NCBI GenBank assembly: GCA_029204045.2
Contig: CM055068.1
Location: 33,363,028 to 33,427,027, forward strand
Source: Tillandsia leiboldiana
Taxonomy: Eukaryota; Streptophyta; Magnoliopsida; Poales; Bromeliaceae
Length of the DNA stretch: 64,000 bases
Direction of reading: 5' to 3'
Part shown: positions 31,492-43,200 of the stretch, one piece after another
Numbering within the stretch: position 1 is the stretch's first letter
How the letters are laid out: each line of letters starts with the position of its first letter
Translations under genes and position numbers: made by a program
Notes under the pieces: model-generated
The model's input: only the letters and a program-made list of their open reading frames with translations
Told to the model about the DNA's origin: nothing
Databases searched by the model: none

Positions 31492-33012
31492 ATGGCTTCT
31501 CGTGTTGCTCCGTTGTCGTCTGACTCCGCCATTGATTTTCGGCTCCTTCATCCGACGGTGGAGAATCCTTTACGCTTTCTCCATAGGCCTTTCTTCGTGG
31601 CAAGTCCCTCCGATGAGACCTTCCTGTTCACAACCGCTGGCATTCCGTTGCTGGCGAATAAGGTTTATCTCGGTACCTGGGCCTCTAATAAGGATTTCGG
31701 GAGGAGTCTTCGCGCCTGGCCCACCACTTATGTTCCTTATGTGCAGTGGCTTGATCGGGTCCAGGCTGCTTATAGGGATATGTGGAGAGAACTTGACATC
31801 TTTGACGCCATTCAACTCTCTCGGAATAGTTATCTGGCTGATTCGCTACTCTTGGCGTTGACCTTGTGCTTCTGGTCGCCGCGCTCCAACACCTTCTTCT
31901 TCCGTTCAGGGCCGTTTACCCCAACGCTGATGGACGTGGCCACCATCACCGACCTTCGTCCTCATGGTGTCATTCTGTGTTCGGCCTTCTCAGCCGACGG
32001 CATGGATAATTTTGCTCCCAGCCTGGATTCGAATACAGATCTCTCATACGAGAGATTCGTAAAGATCTTCACCGGCCGTGGGTCAGAGCCGGTATCAAAG
32101 GATGAGCACATTGCCTTCCTTTGGTATTGGCCGTGCTATAGCCTCTTCTGCACCCAGTCTTAGAAGATGAACCGGGACTTCCTGTCAATAACCGTGGCAC
32201 TAGCTAATGGCCAGAAGCTCCCCCTCGGCCCATACTTTCTCGCCTTCTTATATTGAGAGATATTTGAGGCGATAAAGTCTGTGATCCACTCGGGGTGCAG
32301 CGTTTAGTGGTTCTTGTAGCTATGTCTCCAGTTATACTTTCCTTCGCTTCTTCGCCACAAAGAGTTTCCTCCGGTTTCTCTTCAAACCTCTATTTCTTTT
32401 GGCCGATATTTTGGCCGTCCCGAACCCATTTGCTCGGGTGATTCCCTCGATTTCCCGCATTACTTTCGGGTGTTTTATATCGAGGAGACACGACCGAAGG
32501 GCCGTTGGGCGCCTTTCACCTCCAGGAAATATGGACCTTCCTAGTTTCGAGAAAGGTTTGAGTACATCTGCAACCAAGCGGAGTCGGCAGAGCTCATCGA
32601 CCACACGACGGAGTGGTACTCGTTCTTTGCTCCCCAAGACTTGCATATCGGCCTTGAAAGCCGATCCAAACTGGTGCCAAGCACCAAGGTCTATTCGCCT
32701 TACTTCGCCGCGCGATAGTTCGGGTTGGTCCAAGCACTTCCGGCCCCGACCTCTTTCTTCACTGACAACTCCCATGACGGTCGTCATCCAATAAAGAGAG
32801 TAGCCGAAGCAAATCGGGTTACAACTATCGGGAACCGCCTAAGACGACACTTCATCCCCGTGTCGTTTGAAGCGGTTTCTTAAGCCTTTTCTGACGAACT
32901 CTTCCGGCAATTGTGGAGGGACAACTGCGATGCCCTGTTCGACATTGCTTTGACGATATTGTTATGGATATATTGACATATTTCATGAATTAGTTGGAGT
33001 TTTGAAGATTGA
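31492..33012 (+). pseudogene. Plant mobile domain (PMD, MAIN/MAIL1-like) pseudogene
   Basis: The reading frame starts MASRVAPLSS and runs 223 codons to a TAG at 32161. It carries the PMD signature: W..RVQAAYRDMWRELDIFDAIQLS, then LALTLCFWSPRSNTFFF, then GPFTPTLMDVATITDL, then HIAFLWYW. The same frame continues after the stop (LSITVALANGQKLPLGPYFLAFLY) to a second stop at 32255. C-terminal PMD text is readable in another frame (SAELIDHTTEWYSFFAPQDL, VYSPYFAA, FGLVQALPAP) up to ~32790. It then resumes after the C solo LTR (45608-45633). PMD proteins are known both as domesticated plant genes (MAIN, MAIL1: genome stability and silencing) and as passengers of transposons. Which source applies here is open. 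The in-frame ORF extension upstream of 31492 runs in LTR J and is not part of the gene. Confidence 0.8.
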
Positions 33013-33874
33013 TGTCACGCCCCGGGGGTTTAAATAGGCGGAAGAAAAGTAGAATTTTTTTTTTTTTTTTTATACCCTTTCCCCCGGTGTGTGCCCAGAC
33101 CCACCGCATATACAAATTCACTCCATAAATCCACAGGGTTTTAAAAACGGTGCCCACACGACACCTATATTTTTCAAAACTATTTTCGCAATGCTTTTTC
33201 GGTAGTTTGAAAACAGCCAACTAACAGATAATGAAGTAAGCATTCATCCACAGAAGTATGAAATCATCCCAACATCCACATCAACCCTACAAACATATCA
33301 AACTCACATAGCTACTACCAGATAATGAACGAGCATAAGGAAAGTAAAAACAGTCTTAGCCTCGAAGGGCCAACAATCCTCTCATCGCGGCCTCACCGTC
33401 GCCCTAGCTCCCACCCCTGACTCTACCTGTCACAATGTGGGAAGTCAGTGACACCTGGTGTAAAGTATGAAATGCAGGAAAGACTGTAAATAAAGCAAAC
33501 CGCAAGAAAACCAGAGCATCCACCCTCCTCATCGTGCAATCGACGGTAATCCCCCCTGTATAATCCAAACCGAGCACCTGCCCCGGCAAGCCACACCGAG
33601 CACCTGCCTCGGCAAACCACACCGAGCACCTGCCTCGACAAACCACACCGAGCACCTGCCTCGGAAACCACACCGAGCACCTGCCTCAGCCACCCACACC
33701 GAGCACCTGCCTCGGCAAACCACACCGAGCACCTGCCTCGGCAAACCACACCGCTCTCACCTTGGTGCCTCTAACCCCCCACCTACGGGGGCCGCCACTA
33801 CGTCACTTTGTGGGGCACACGGGTCAACGTACCACTTTTCCGGAAAAGCACACCTTCGCGGTGGCCAAACCACT
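33013..33874 (-). mobile_element. Solo LTR of family C, left part (TSD attga)
   Basis: Starts TGTCACGCCCCGGGGG at 33013 after attga (33008-33012). It is colinear with 26103-27170 of the other C solo LTR. It breaks off at 33874 within GGTGGCCAAACC, where TG2 is inserted, and continues at 43989. Total C length without TG2 is about 2.48 kb. Confidence 0.92.
33571..33752 (-). repeat. 26-bp minisatellite with internal hairpin
   Basis: Seven units start at 33571, 33597, 33623, 33649, 33674, 33700 and 33726. Each contains CCGAG-CACCTGC-CTCGG, a 5-bp stem with a 7-nt loop. The C solo LTR at 26103 has three diverged copies at the homologous place (26971-27039). Expansion therefore occurred in this copy. 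Confidence 0.9.
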
Positions 33875-36800
33875 TGTGAGGACCCGAATCCCCACTTAAG
33901 GGTTTACTGATGGATTAGTGGCTTCGGGGAGTGTGTGTGCGCGTGTCGGGCCCAAGATTGGATTTCTGGTGAAATTGAAGCTTGTTGGCTTATCTGGAAG
34001 TCCATATTGGGTGATTGAGGTTTTTGCGCGCTTATTGGAACCAAGGAATAGACCCGGCATGAAAAATAGATCAAGTTTACTTTTCCGGGAATTTTCGGGA
34101 AATTTTAGGAGTGGAATTTGGCCGAGCGGACCTCGAATTTGGATTCAGCGCGCGAAAACGAGCGGAATGGACTATTTACTTGTATTTTTCGGAGCCCGGA
34201 CGCGAAAACACGGATTTCGAGGTGTGGGCTTATTGTTCCGGCGGCCGGAGAGGCGGCGGCGGCGGCGGCGCGCGGCGGCGGGCCGAGGAGAGGCCGGTCG
34301 GTCCACCGCGGGAGGCGTGCACCAGGCGCGGGCCACGTCGCGCCTTCCTGTTGGCCGGCGCAGCAGGGGGGGTCCACGGATTTTCGGCGCGGGTGCACGG
34401 TGGACCGGGTGGACACGTGGCGATGTGTGGTTGGCGGGTTCTGGTGCGTGCGGTCCACGCAGCGGCTGGAGCAGGTGGCCGTACGGCAGAGCGGTTGGGG
34501 GGCGACGTGGGGACGCCACGTGGCGCCCCGTGGTTGGCCGGGCGCAGCCGCGCACGTCCGCGTGTCGGGACACGCGGCGTCGCGCGGTTCACGGGCGCAT
34601 GTGCGCCGGGCGCGGGGAGCGCGTCTGGGCCACGTGCCGGCCCGAGAGGAATTCGGGCGCGCACAGTAACGGGCCGGGCCCATTACTGTAGCAGCCGGAA
34701 TGCCCCGGGCGCCCGAATTTTTGGGCCAAAAGTCCAAAAATGTAGATTTTCGGGCTGGGCCTATAAATAGCTGGCTTGCTGGGGCTTTTTGCCCCCTTTC
34801 CCGAGCTCCCCTGCCCTTGGACCCTTTAGCAAAGTTGGAGATCTTCATGTTGCGCATCTTCTGGCAGAGGCCCGGAATTTTTGGAAGCCACAGTGTCGAC
34901 GACTTTGGCATTGGAGCGCAGTGTGACGATTTTCTGTTGGAGGCCTGTTTCCATCGCACTTCAGTCTGAGAGGCCTACAGAGTTACCCCGACTGTATTTT
35001 TTGATGATTTTTACGGCGTTGGATTCACGAGAGGTATATCTTCGACTTTCATGTTGAGTGTTTCATCTAGATTTGGGGTTTTGGCATAGTTTTCGAGGCT
35101 TTACTGAGACCCTATTTTGCTGGTGAGATTCCTGGACAGCAAGGTCTTCGCAGATTTTTTTCTCCACATCTGGGCAACGGAATTTGACGTTTCAGGACTC
35201 TGTTGACATCTACACTTCGCGTGGATCGCCGTCATATTTTTACAGAAATTTTTGGAGACTGTTTTAAAGGTGAAATTTTCGTAGAAATAGGACTGTTCAC
35301 CGCAGATTTTTAATATGTGGAATTTAGTGGAATTAAGTGTAATTTTTGGAACGTGTTGTGTTCCCAGGATGTTTTGAGCACTGCTACCGTGTTGTTGGCT
35401 TGGTGGACTTTGGGTTATAGCTGTTTCTTGGCTTTCTTAGCTGTACGACCCCGGACAGTTGGTACGTTCAGGTGGGTGGCTTTGCTTTCAAAATCTATGG
35501 ACTGCGTACTAATTCTATTTATATAGAATCATGCATGATAGTGTTTGGACTGGGTAGCAGGCTAGAAATTGTGTGTTAATATTTCTTGTACTATCGGACG
35601 ATCTTGTCATCTCCTTGCTGTCTATTATCTGTAAAATTATTGTTATCTTGGAACTTGACCTAGCACCCCCGTCATATGCAGCATGTTCAGCCAGACTGTA
35701 GAAAACTCCAACTTGGGCTAGGTTTATTCTGCTTTAGACATCCACACTTCTTTTCGTCCTGGACATAGTGTTATACTCGCCCGGGTAGTGGGCCGAGTGG
35801 TCGGATTTCTTTTAGTGTGGGATGCATTTACACTCGTGCTTGGGAGCAGAGTGGAGTCTGGTAGATGTAGTTGATCATTCATCTGTGGCGGGAGCCGTTT
35901 GGGTAAACGGCGGTCCCGAGATGTTTTATTTGTCGCCACTGTGTTAGTGGCAGTTGTTTACCAGTGTCAGCAGGACCTAGGACCCAGGCTGTTTTTAGAC
36001 ACATACGATTTCTGTAAACTAAGGTTTTCTTCCAAATCTCGAGGGGTCGCCAGAGCCTGTTCTTGTTTGATTTGGGTGATGGCAATAGCCCTTCAGGGTT
36101 TGGGAAATAAAACTAATTTAAACGAATTTTCTTAAAAGAACTAAAATATATCAAATTGGGTTTCTCAGATTAAAAGAATTTTCAGTAATAACTGTCATCT
36201 TTTTATTACAACTTCCTCACCGGAGAGAGTTTGGGTGATCTGGGTTCTAGGGGCCGTTCCTTGGTCGGGACGAAAGCCTCGGGGGCCGAGCCTGGAACCT
36301 GTTCTTGTTTGATAGGGTTGTAGGTGTTGGTCTTCCGGGACTTTCGGGCCCTGGATGGTGTCTTTCGCTTGTTGTACAGAGGTTGTCGTGTTCCCGAACT
36401 GTAAGGGGGTCGGGAACTTCGATAGGCGGAGCCTGGAGTCTGTTCTTGTTTGATAGGGTTCTAGGCACCGGCCTATCGGGATTTTCGAACCCTTATGGTG
36501 TCGGTCCTACCTGAGTTTGGTGTTCTGTGCTGGGAACCGTCGGGTAGGCGGTAGTCCCGGCTGTGAGTATTTTTAGCCAGTGAGTTGAGATGGGATATCA
36601 GTTATTGTCGATCTTGTTGATCGTGGTTTTGGACTATAGCCTGCATGAGCCATATTGAGCTCGACAGAGATGCGCGGATACTTTGCTCGGTGGGGTCGCG
36701 CCCCTCGAGTGCCACTCCGGAGTTGGGCCTGTTACTTGCTATCGCGACTTGTCGATGCAGTCCCTTTGGCTGAGCCAGTTTTGGCAGCCACGGACACCCT

Positions 36801-37588
36801 ACGGTAGACCCGTCCTCTTGTGGATGTGCGGCAGTAGGTGCCCTCTGGCGGAGCCAGTTTTGGCTGTCACGGACACCCTACGGTAGACCCGTCCTCATAT
36901 GGATGTGTGGCAGTAGGTGGGCGCAGGTTTGACTGGACCCTATATGGCAGTCACTGTGATTTGGTTGATTTAGGATACTGTGTTTGAGTAGATGCATCAT
37001 GTTTTCCATCTGTTCCACTTTTTGAACATCTAGATAGAGGCATAGTAGCTGTAGAGTTATTCTTTTTTCAGCTCTTTCCTTTCAGCACCGCATTTGTTAC
37101 TTTATTTCTCTAGTAGACTTAGTGGGCAGACCGTCGGGCTTGTTGGCGGCACCCACTGAGAACTACTGTGGGAGGTAGTTCTCACACCCGTCGTGGTGTC
37201 TTTTCCCCAGGGACTTCTACTCCTGTTCCTGCTGCTCCAGCGGTTGCTTCTTCAGAGCGAGGTAAGGGAGTCGCGAGCTAGATCCCTACCAGTCGTCGTC
37301 CCTTGAGTAGAGGTACCCTTTTTATATTTTGGGAGTTACTTGTTTGAGAGACCTTGTAGTGAGGTATAGAGTTGTACTTTTATTTCAGAGTTGAGCGACT
37401 TTTGTACTTGTGGTGAGGACTTGGAGTTGTATTTATTTTATTTATAGCAGTTTACTTCCAGCTCTGATATCTGTTTAGTATAGCATCTTCCTTTTGCAGG
37501 TTTGACGCTTCGTCTATACAGGGTTCAACGTATGGGCGGCGGATCTGTTAGCGAGCCCGGGTCGCAGTTTCGACCCCGGGGCGTGACA
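33875..37588 (+). mobile_element. TG2 5' LTR (3714 bp)
   Basis: Starts TGTGAGGACCCGAAT and ends CCCCGGGGCGTGACA, followed by a primer binding site. It is nearly identical to 40266-43988 (only scattered differences by eye). Parts: a GC-rich region with CACGTGGC boxes (34330-34640), GGGCGCCCGAAT near 34707, TATA box 34762-34769, three copies of a TGTTCTTGTTTGAT motif (36058, 36300, 36441), hairpins AGTGGG/CCCACT (37121-37157) and TGAGAACTAC/GTAGTTCTCA (37157-37184). Flanked by ccact on the left and ccgct on the right of the element. Confidence 0.93.
34762..34769 (+). promoter_or_regulatory. TATA box of TG2 5' LTR
   Basis: TATAAATA in GGGCCTATAAATAGCTGG, ~45 bp after the GGGCGCCCGAA palindrome; repeated in the 3' LTR near 41164. 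Confidence 0.7.
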
Positions 37589-37891
37589 GATTAGAGTGGT
37601 ATCAGAGCCTAGGTTTTAGGTCATTGAGGACTTAGAAACCCTAGGCTTATGGTTGGACATTAGGATGACCACGTGAGAGTCGTGACTTTTAGCGAAAGTT
37701 CTGATTGAGTTTTATTACCTCTCCCATGGGATGGGATGAGTGATTGGCATGTTTATTCTCCTAAGCGATTATGTTGGCTGCAGACAACATAATGCTACGG
37801 AATGGATGACATGTCTTAGACCTTCGCTGGATTGGGTCGAGTGTTGTTTGGTGCTGTCCTGATGTTTGCATGTGGATTGCAGGTGGGCACG

Positions 37892-39270
37892 ATGCCTCCC
37901 CGACGCAGGATGCGGACACGTTCTCAGCCTTCCTCCTCCCATGAGCCTGAGCAGGAGGAGTCAGCACAGGGTCAGCAGAGTGAGGTACAGGAGCTTCGGG
38001 TTCAGATGGCCTATTTGACGGAGATTTCGCGGCGCCAGGAGGAGGCCGTGGACCGGATGATCCGTATGATGGAGCAGAGGGCACAGTCAGCTGTAGCACC
38101 CCCTGAGAGTTTCCCTGCACCTTCTTCGCCAGTTGTGGCACCCCCAGTTGTACCAGCAGCGCAGGCAGCCCCTACAGCACCGGTTATCAGTGGTCGGCCG
38201 TCCGGGGCGGCAGGACAGTTGACCCCTGCAGAGCAACGTGAGGTGGTTGACTTGTTGATGAGGTTCCGTCAGTTCGATCCACCCCGTTTTTCTGGCATGA
38301 GTGTTGAGCCGTGGGAGGCTGAGACTTGGATCACGACCATGGAGCGTCATTTTGAGAGTTTGTTCATTCAGGAGCGGTTTCAGGTGCTGAGCGCAACGCC
38401 GAGGCTTGGTGGCGGCGTGTGCGACCTGCTGGTCTGCTTGGGACGCAGCTTCTCTCTTGGACGGAGTTCCGCAGTCTATTTTTTGGAGCCTTTTTCCCGG
38501 AGAGCATCAGGCAGAGGTTAGAGGAGCAGCTGAAGAATCTCCGTCAGGGAGATCATCCCGTGCATGAGTATATCGCAGACTTCAACCAGTTGTTGGCCTG
38601 TGTACCGCACGCGGCCAGGGATGAGGCGCATCGGATTTATATGTTTGAGCGGGGTTTGCGCCGTGAGATTTATCAGTTCGTCCGTTCGCGTAGATTGTAG
38701 ACGTTGGATGCGTCTATGGAGCAGGCGCTTTACGTTGAGTGCGGAGAGGCGGTGATGGATGAGGTGGCTCCAGCTTCCGCAGTGATTCCAGGGGCGAAGC
38801 GCCCAGCACCGGTTGATGAGGGACAGACGAGTCGGCAGGCTCCTCCGAGGTCTCCACGATCTCACTCTGAGGGTCGTGGGTTTCAGGGGCGACAGAGATC
38901 TGGTGGGCCCCCGCAGCAGCCGCGGTATCAACCTAGACAGCAGCTCCGGCAGCAGCGACGTGAGCGGTGTGTCATCTGTGGCGGCCCTCATCCACCGTCG
39001 TAGTGTGATCAGAGGCAGGGACGATGTTTCCTTTGTGGAGATTTTGGACATTTTCGAGCAGCTTGTCCCCGAGCTATTCTATCTGTACGACCCCTTGCTA
39101 TGGCACCCCCCTTGCCCGTTCAGGAAGCGGAAGCCCCTCCGGTACACCGTCAGACTGAGTGGGGTACGACGTCGGAACAGACGGGACGACGGTCTTCAGC
39201 ACCCAGTGGACGGGTTTATGAAGCCTTGGTGGAGGGCACCCCAGCAGCAGATCCTATCGCCGCAGGTATG
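37892..39270 (+). pseudogene. TG2 gag pseudogene (Ty3/Gypsy gag with zinc knuckles)
   Basis: The start MPPRRRMRTRSQPS aligns with the F gag start; an in-frame upstream ATG at 37832 is less likely. An acidic and Pro/Ala-rich N-terminus leads to the capsid signature (FDPPRFSG, EPWEAETWI, then in another frame FFPESIRQRLEEQLKNLRQG, HEYIADFNQLL, RDEAHRIYMFERGL). The frame shifts near 38390, where about 23 bases are missing relative to F. TAG stops lie at 38698-38700 and 39001-39003. Knuckles CVICGGPHPPS.C and CFLCGDFGHFRAAC follow at 38968-39065. The protein would coat the RNA genome; this copy is broken but better kept than F. Confidence 0.88.
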
Positions 39271-39667
39271 ACTTTATTTTCTGTCTGCTGAGTTGAGCTT
39301 TTTGGTACCACGACATCCTTTTGCATGATATTAGGGCATTTGCATCTCTGCATGAATAAGGGATAGGAATTTTGTTACGTGCATGAGCGATTGGATTCTT
39401 CCCAGTATCCTGCGAGCAGAGGTGAATTTTTGGGGCGTGATCGGGACAGCTGAGACTTGAGGAAGTACACCGGCAGGTGTGGTGGTTCAGTTACAGCTCC
39501 ACGACTCAGATCGAGCATACTGGATGGACCAGCTGGTGCGGTATTGTGCAATGATTGATTGTGGATTGAGAACAGTGACCTTTCCGCGAGTTGGACAACA
39601 GGAGATCATTCCCACAGGTCACCAAGGCATCCTTCCTGCAGCAGCGGCTTCAGCGACTCTGGGTTAG
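39271..39667 (+). pseudogene. TG2 protease remnant
   Basis: Mainly a stretch reading VVVQLQLHDSD, then MDQLVRYCAMIDCGLRTVTF and PRVGQQE, matches the C-terminal half of Gypsy retropepsins (typical text: ILGMDWLARYHATIDC.TRTVTFPRPGQEE). The N-terminal half with the catalytic D-[ST]-G is not readable. Pol stops here. Confidence 0.65.
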
Positions 39668-40265
39668 GTGCTACTTGTTGAGCGTAGGTGACGCCTAGGA
39701 CTAGAGGTTATGTCTCTAGGGGTCTCGGATAGAGTTGTGTTTTTCTTTTAGGGGCACGGATAGATCGTATCTTCCATTTTTGTTGCCACAGCAGGAATGG
39801 CATCAACACTTCTCTCCATTTTTCTCGCCCTTGTGCTGAAATTTGCGAACAGGACGAAAGATTCGAAAGACTACTCCAGAAATGGAGACGGTGCCCAAAC
39901 CTGTTCTTGTTTGATTGGGGCGAGGGCACTGGTCTTACGGAACTTTCGAACTTTTCGCTAATTTCAGTTGATTTCTAAATTAGAGAGTTGGGGGTTGATG
40001 ACTCTCCTGCTGGTGGGGCCCTTACCCTTTCTTGTTAATTGTGTGTCGTAATTCGTGTAGTTTGGACGCGTGGAGTTGGTTGTTTTCCTTGTCCCCAGTT
40101 TTTGGATTTTTTGAGGCTTATCCAGCTGTTGGACTCGCTTTGTGGAGAGTGTGTAATGACTGGGGAGTTGGAGTTTGTGTTGATAGATGCTTACCTTTGG
40201 GCTTGGAGACTCCCTTTTGAGCCGTGGTTGTTTCGAGGACGAAACTTTCTTTTAGTGGGGGAGGA

Positions 40266-43200
40266 TGTGAGGACCCGAATCCCCACTTAAGGGATTACTG
40301 ATGGATTAGTTGCTTCGGGGAGTGTGTGTGCATGTGTCGGGCCCAAGATTGGATTTCTGGTGAAATTGGAGCTTGTTGGCTTATCTGGAAGTCCATATTG
40401 GGTGATTGAGGTTTTTGCGCGCTTATTGGAACCAAGGAATAGACCCGGCATGAAAAATGGATCAAGTTTACTTTTCCGAGAATTTTCAGGAAATTTTAGG
40501 AGTGGAATTTGGCCGAGCGGACCTCGGATTTGGATTCAGCGCGCGAAAACGAGCGGAATGGACTATTTACTTGTATTTTTCGGAGCCCGGACGCGAAAAC
40601 ACGGATTTTGAGGCGTGGGGTTACTGTTCCGGCGGCCGGAGAGGCGCCGGCGGTGGCGGCAGGCGGCGGAGCGCGGTGGCGGGCCGAGGAGAGGCCGGTC
40701 GGTCCACCGCGGGAGGCGTGCACCAGGCGCGGGCCACGTGGCGCCTTCCTGTTGGCCGGCGCAGCAGGCGGGGTCCACGGATTTTCGGCGCGGGTGTACG
40801 GTGGATCGGGTGGACACGTGGCGATGTGTGGTTGACGGGTCCTGGTGCGTGCGGTCCACGCAGCGGCTGGAGCAGGTGGCCGTATGGCAGAGCGGTTGGG
40901 GGGCGACCACGGGGCGCCACGTGGCGCCCCGTGGTTGGCCGGGCGCAGCCGCGCACGTCCGCGTGTCAGGACACACGGCGTCGCGCGGTTCGCGGGCGCA
41001 CGTGCGCCGGGCGCGGGGAGTGCGTCTGGGCCACGTGGCGGCCCGAGAGAAATTCGGGCGCGCACAGTAACGGGCCGGGCCCATTACTGTAGCAGCCCGA
41101 ATGCCCCGGGCGCCCGAATTTTTGGGCCAAAAGTCCAAAAATGCAGATTTTCGGGCTGGGCCTATAAATAGCTGGTTTGCTGGGGCTTTTTGCCCCCTTT
41201 CCCGAGCTCCCCTGCCCTTGGATCCTTTAGCAAAGTTGGAGATCTTCATGTTGCGCATCTTCTGGCAGAGGCCCGGAATTTTTGGAAGCCGCGGTGTCGA
41301 TGACTTCGGCATCGGAGCGCAGTGCGACAATTTTCAGTTGGAGGCCCATTTCCATCGCACTTCAGTTTGAGATGTCTACAGAGATACCCCGACTGTATTT
41401 TTGGACGATTTTTGTGGCGTTGGATTCATGAGAGGTATATCTTCGACTTTCGTGTTGAGTGTTTCGTCTAGATTTGGGGTTTTGGCATAGTTTTCGAGGC
41501 TTTACTGAGCCCCTGTTTTGCTGGTGAGATTCCTGGACAGCAAGGTCTTCGCAGATTTTTATCTCCACATCCGGACAATGGAATTCAATGTTTCAGGACT
41601 CTATCGACATCTATACTTCGCGAGGATCGCCGTCGTATTTTTACAGAAATTTTTGGAGGCTGTTTTACAGGTGAAATTTTCGCAGAAAGAGGACTGTTCA
41701 CCGGAGATTTTTAATATGTGGAATTTAGTGGAATTAAGTGTAATTTTTGGAACGTGTTGTGTTCCCAGGATGTTTTGAGCACTGCTACCGTGTTGTTGGC
41801 TTGGTGGACTTTGGGTTATAGCTGTTTCTGGGCTTTCTTAGCTGTACGACCCCGGACAGTTGGTACGTTCAGGTGGGTGGCTTTGCTTTCAAAATCTATG
41901 GACTGCGTACTAATTCTATTTATATAGAATCATGCATGATAGTGTTTGGACTGGGTAGCAGGCTAGAAATTGTGTGTTAATATTTCTTGTACTATCGGAC
42001 GATCTTGTCATCTCCTTGCTGTCTATTATCTATAAAATTATTGTTATCTTGGAACTTGACCTAGCACCCCCGTCATATGCAGCATGTTTAGCCAGACTGT
42101 AGAAAACTCCAACTTGGGCTAGGTTTATTCTGCTTTAGACATCCACACTTCTTTTCGTCCTGGACATAGTGTTATACTCGCCCGGGTAGTGGGCCGAGTG
42201 GTCGGATTTCTTTTAGTGTGGGATGCATTTACACTCGTGCTTGGGAGCAGAGTGGAGTCTGGTAGATGTAGTTGATCATTCATCTGTGGCGGGAGCCGTT
42301 TGGGTAAACGGCGGTCCCGAGATGTTTTATTTGTCGCCACTGTGTTAGTGGCAGTTGTTTACCAGTGTCAGCAGGACCTAGGACCCAGGCCGTTTTTAGA
42401 CACATACGATTTCTGTACACTGATGTTTTCTTCCAAATCTCGAGGGGTCGCCAGAGCCTGTTCTTGTTTGATTTGGGTGATGGCAATAGCCCTTCAGGGT
42501 TTGGGAAATAAAACTAATTTAAACGAATTTTCTTAAAAGAACTAAAATATATCAAATTGGGTTTCTCAGATTAAAAGAATTTTCAGTAATAACTGTCATC
42601 TTTTTATTACAACTTCCTCACCTGAGAGAGTTTGGGTGATCTGGTTTCTAGGGGCCGTTCCTTGGTCGGGACGAAAGCCTCGGGGGCCGAGCCTGGAACC
42701 TGTTCTTGTTTGATAGGGTTGTAGGTGTTGGTCTTCCGGGACTTTCGGGCCCTGGATGGTGTCTTTCGCTTGTTGTACAGAGGTTGTCGTGTTCCCGAAC
42801 TGTAAGGGGGTCGGGAACTTCGATAGGCGGAGCCTGGAGTCTGTTCTTGTTTGATAGGGTTCTAGGCACCGACCTATCGGGATTTTCGAACCCTTATGGT
42901 GTCGGTCCAACCTGAGTTTGGTGTTCTGTGCTGGGAGCCGTCGGGTAGGCGGTAGTCCCGGCTGTGAGTATTTTTAGCCAGTGAGTTGAGATGGGATATC
43001 AGTTATTGTCGATCTTGTTGATCGTGGTTTTGGACTATAGCCTGCATGAGCCATATTGAGCTCGACAGAGATGCACGGATACTTTGCTCGGTGGGGTCGC
43101 GCCCCTCGAGTGCCACTCCGGAGTTGGGCCTGTTACTTGCTATCGCGACTTGTCGACGCAGTCCCTCTGGCTGAGCCAGTTTTGGCAGCCACGAACACCC

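Larger units (their letters stand above)
37589..40265 (+). mobile_element. TG2 internal region (gag + protease remnant only, 2677 bp)
   Basis: Primer binding site TGGTATCAGAGCC at 37597-37609. Leader hairpin ATTATGTTG/CAACATAAT with loop GCTGCAGA at 37768-37793. Gag and protease remnants follow; a polypurine tract AGTGGGGGAGGA lies at 40254-40265, preceded by TTTCGAGGACGAAACTT. There is no trace of RT, RNase H or integrase. The segment 39670-40253 is non-coding and colinear with the end of F, so both copies derive from one deleted ancestor. Confidence 0.88.

Noticed and set aside
33571..33752. CRISPR-like regular repeat
   Set aside because: Units are contiguous with no variable spacers, inside a plant LTR; it is a minisatellite.
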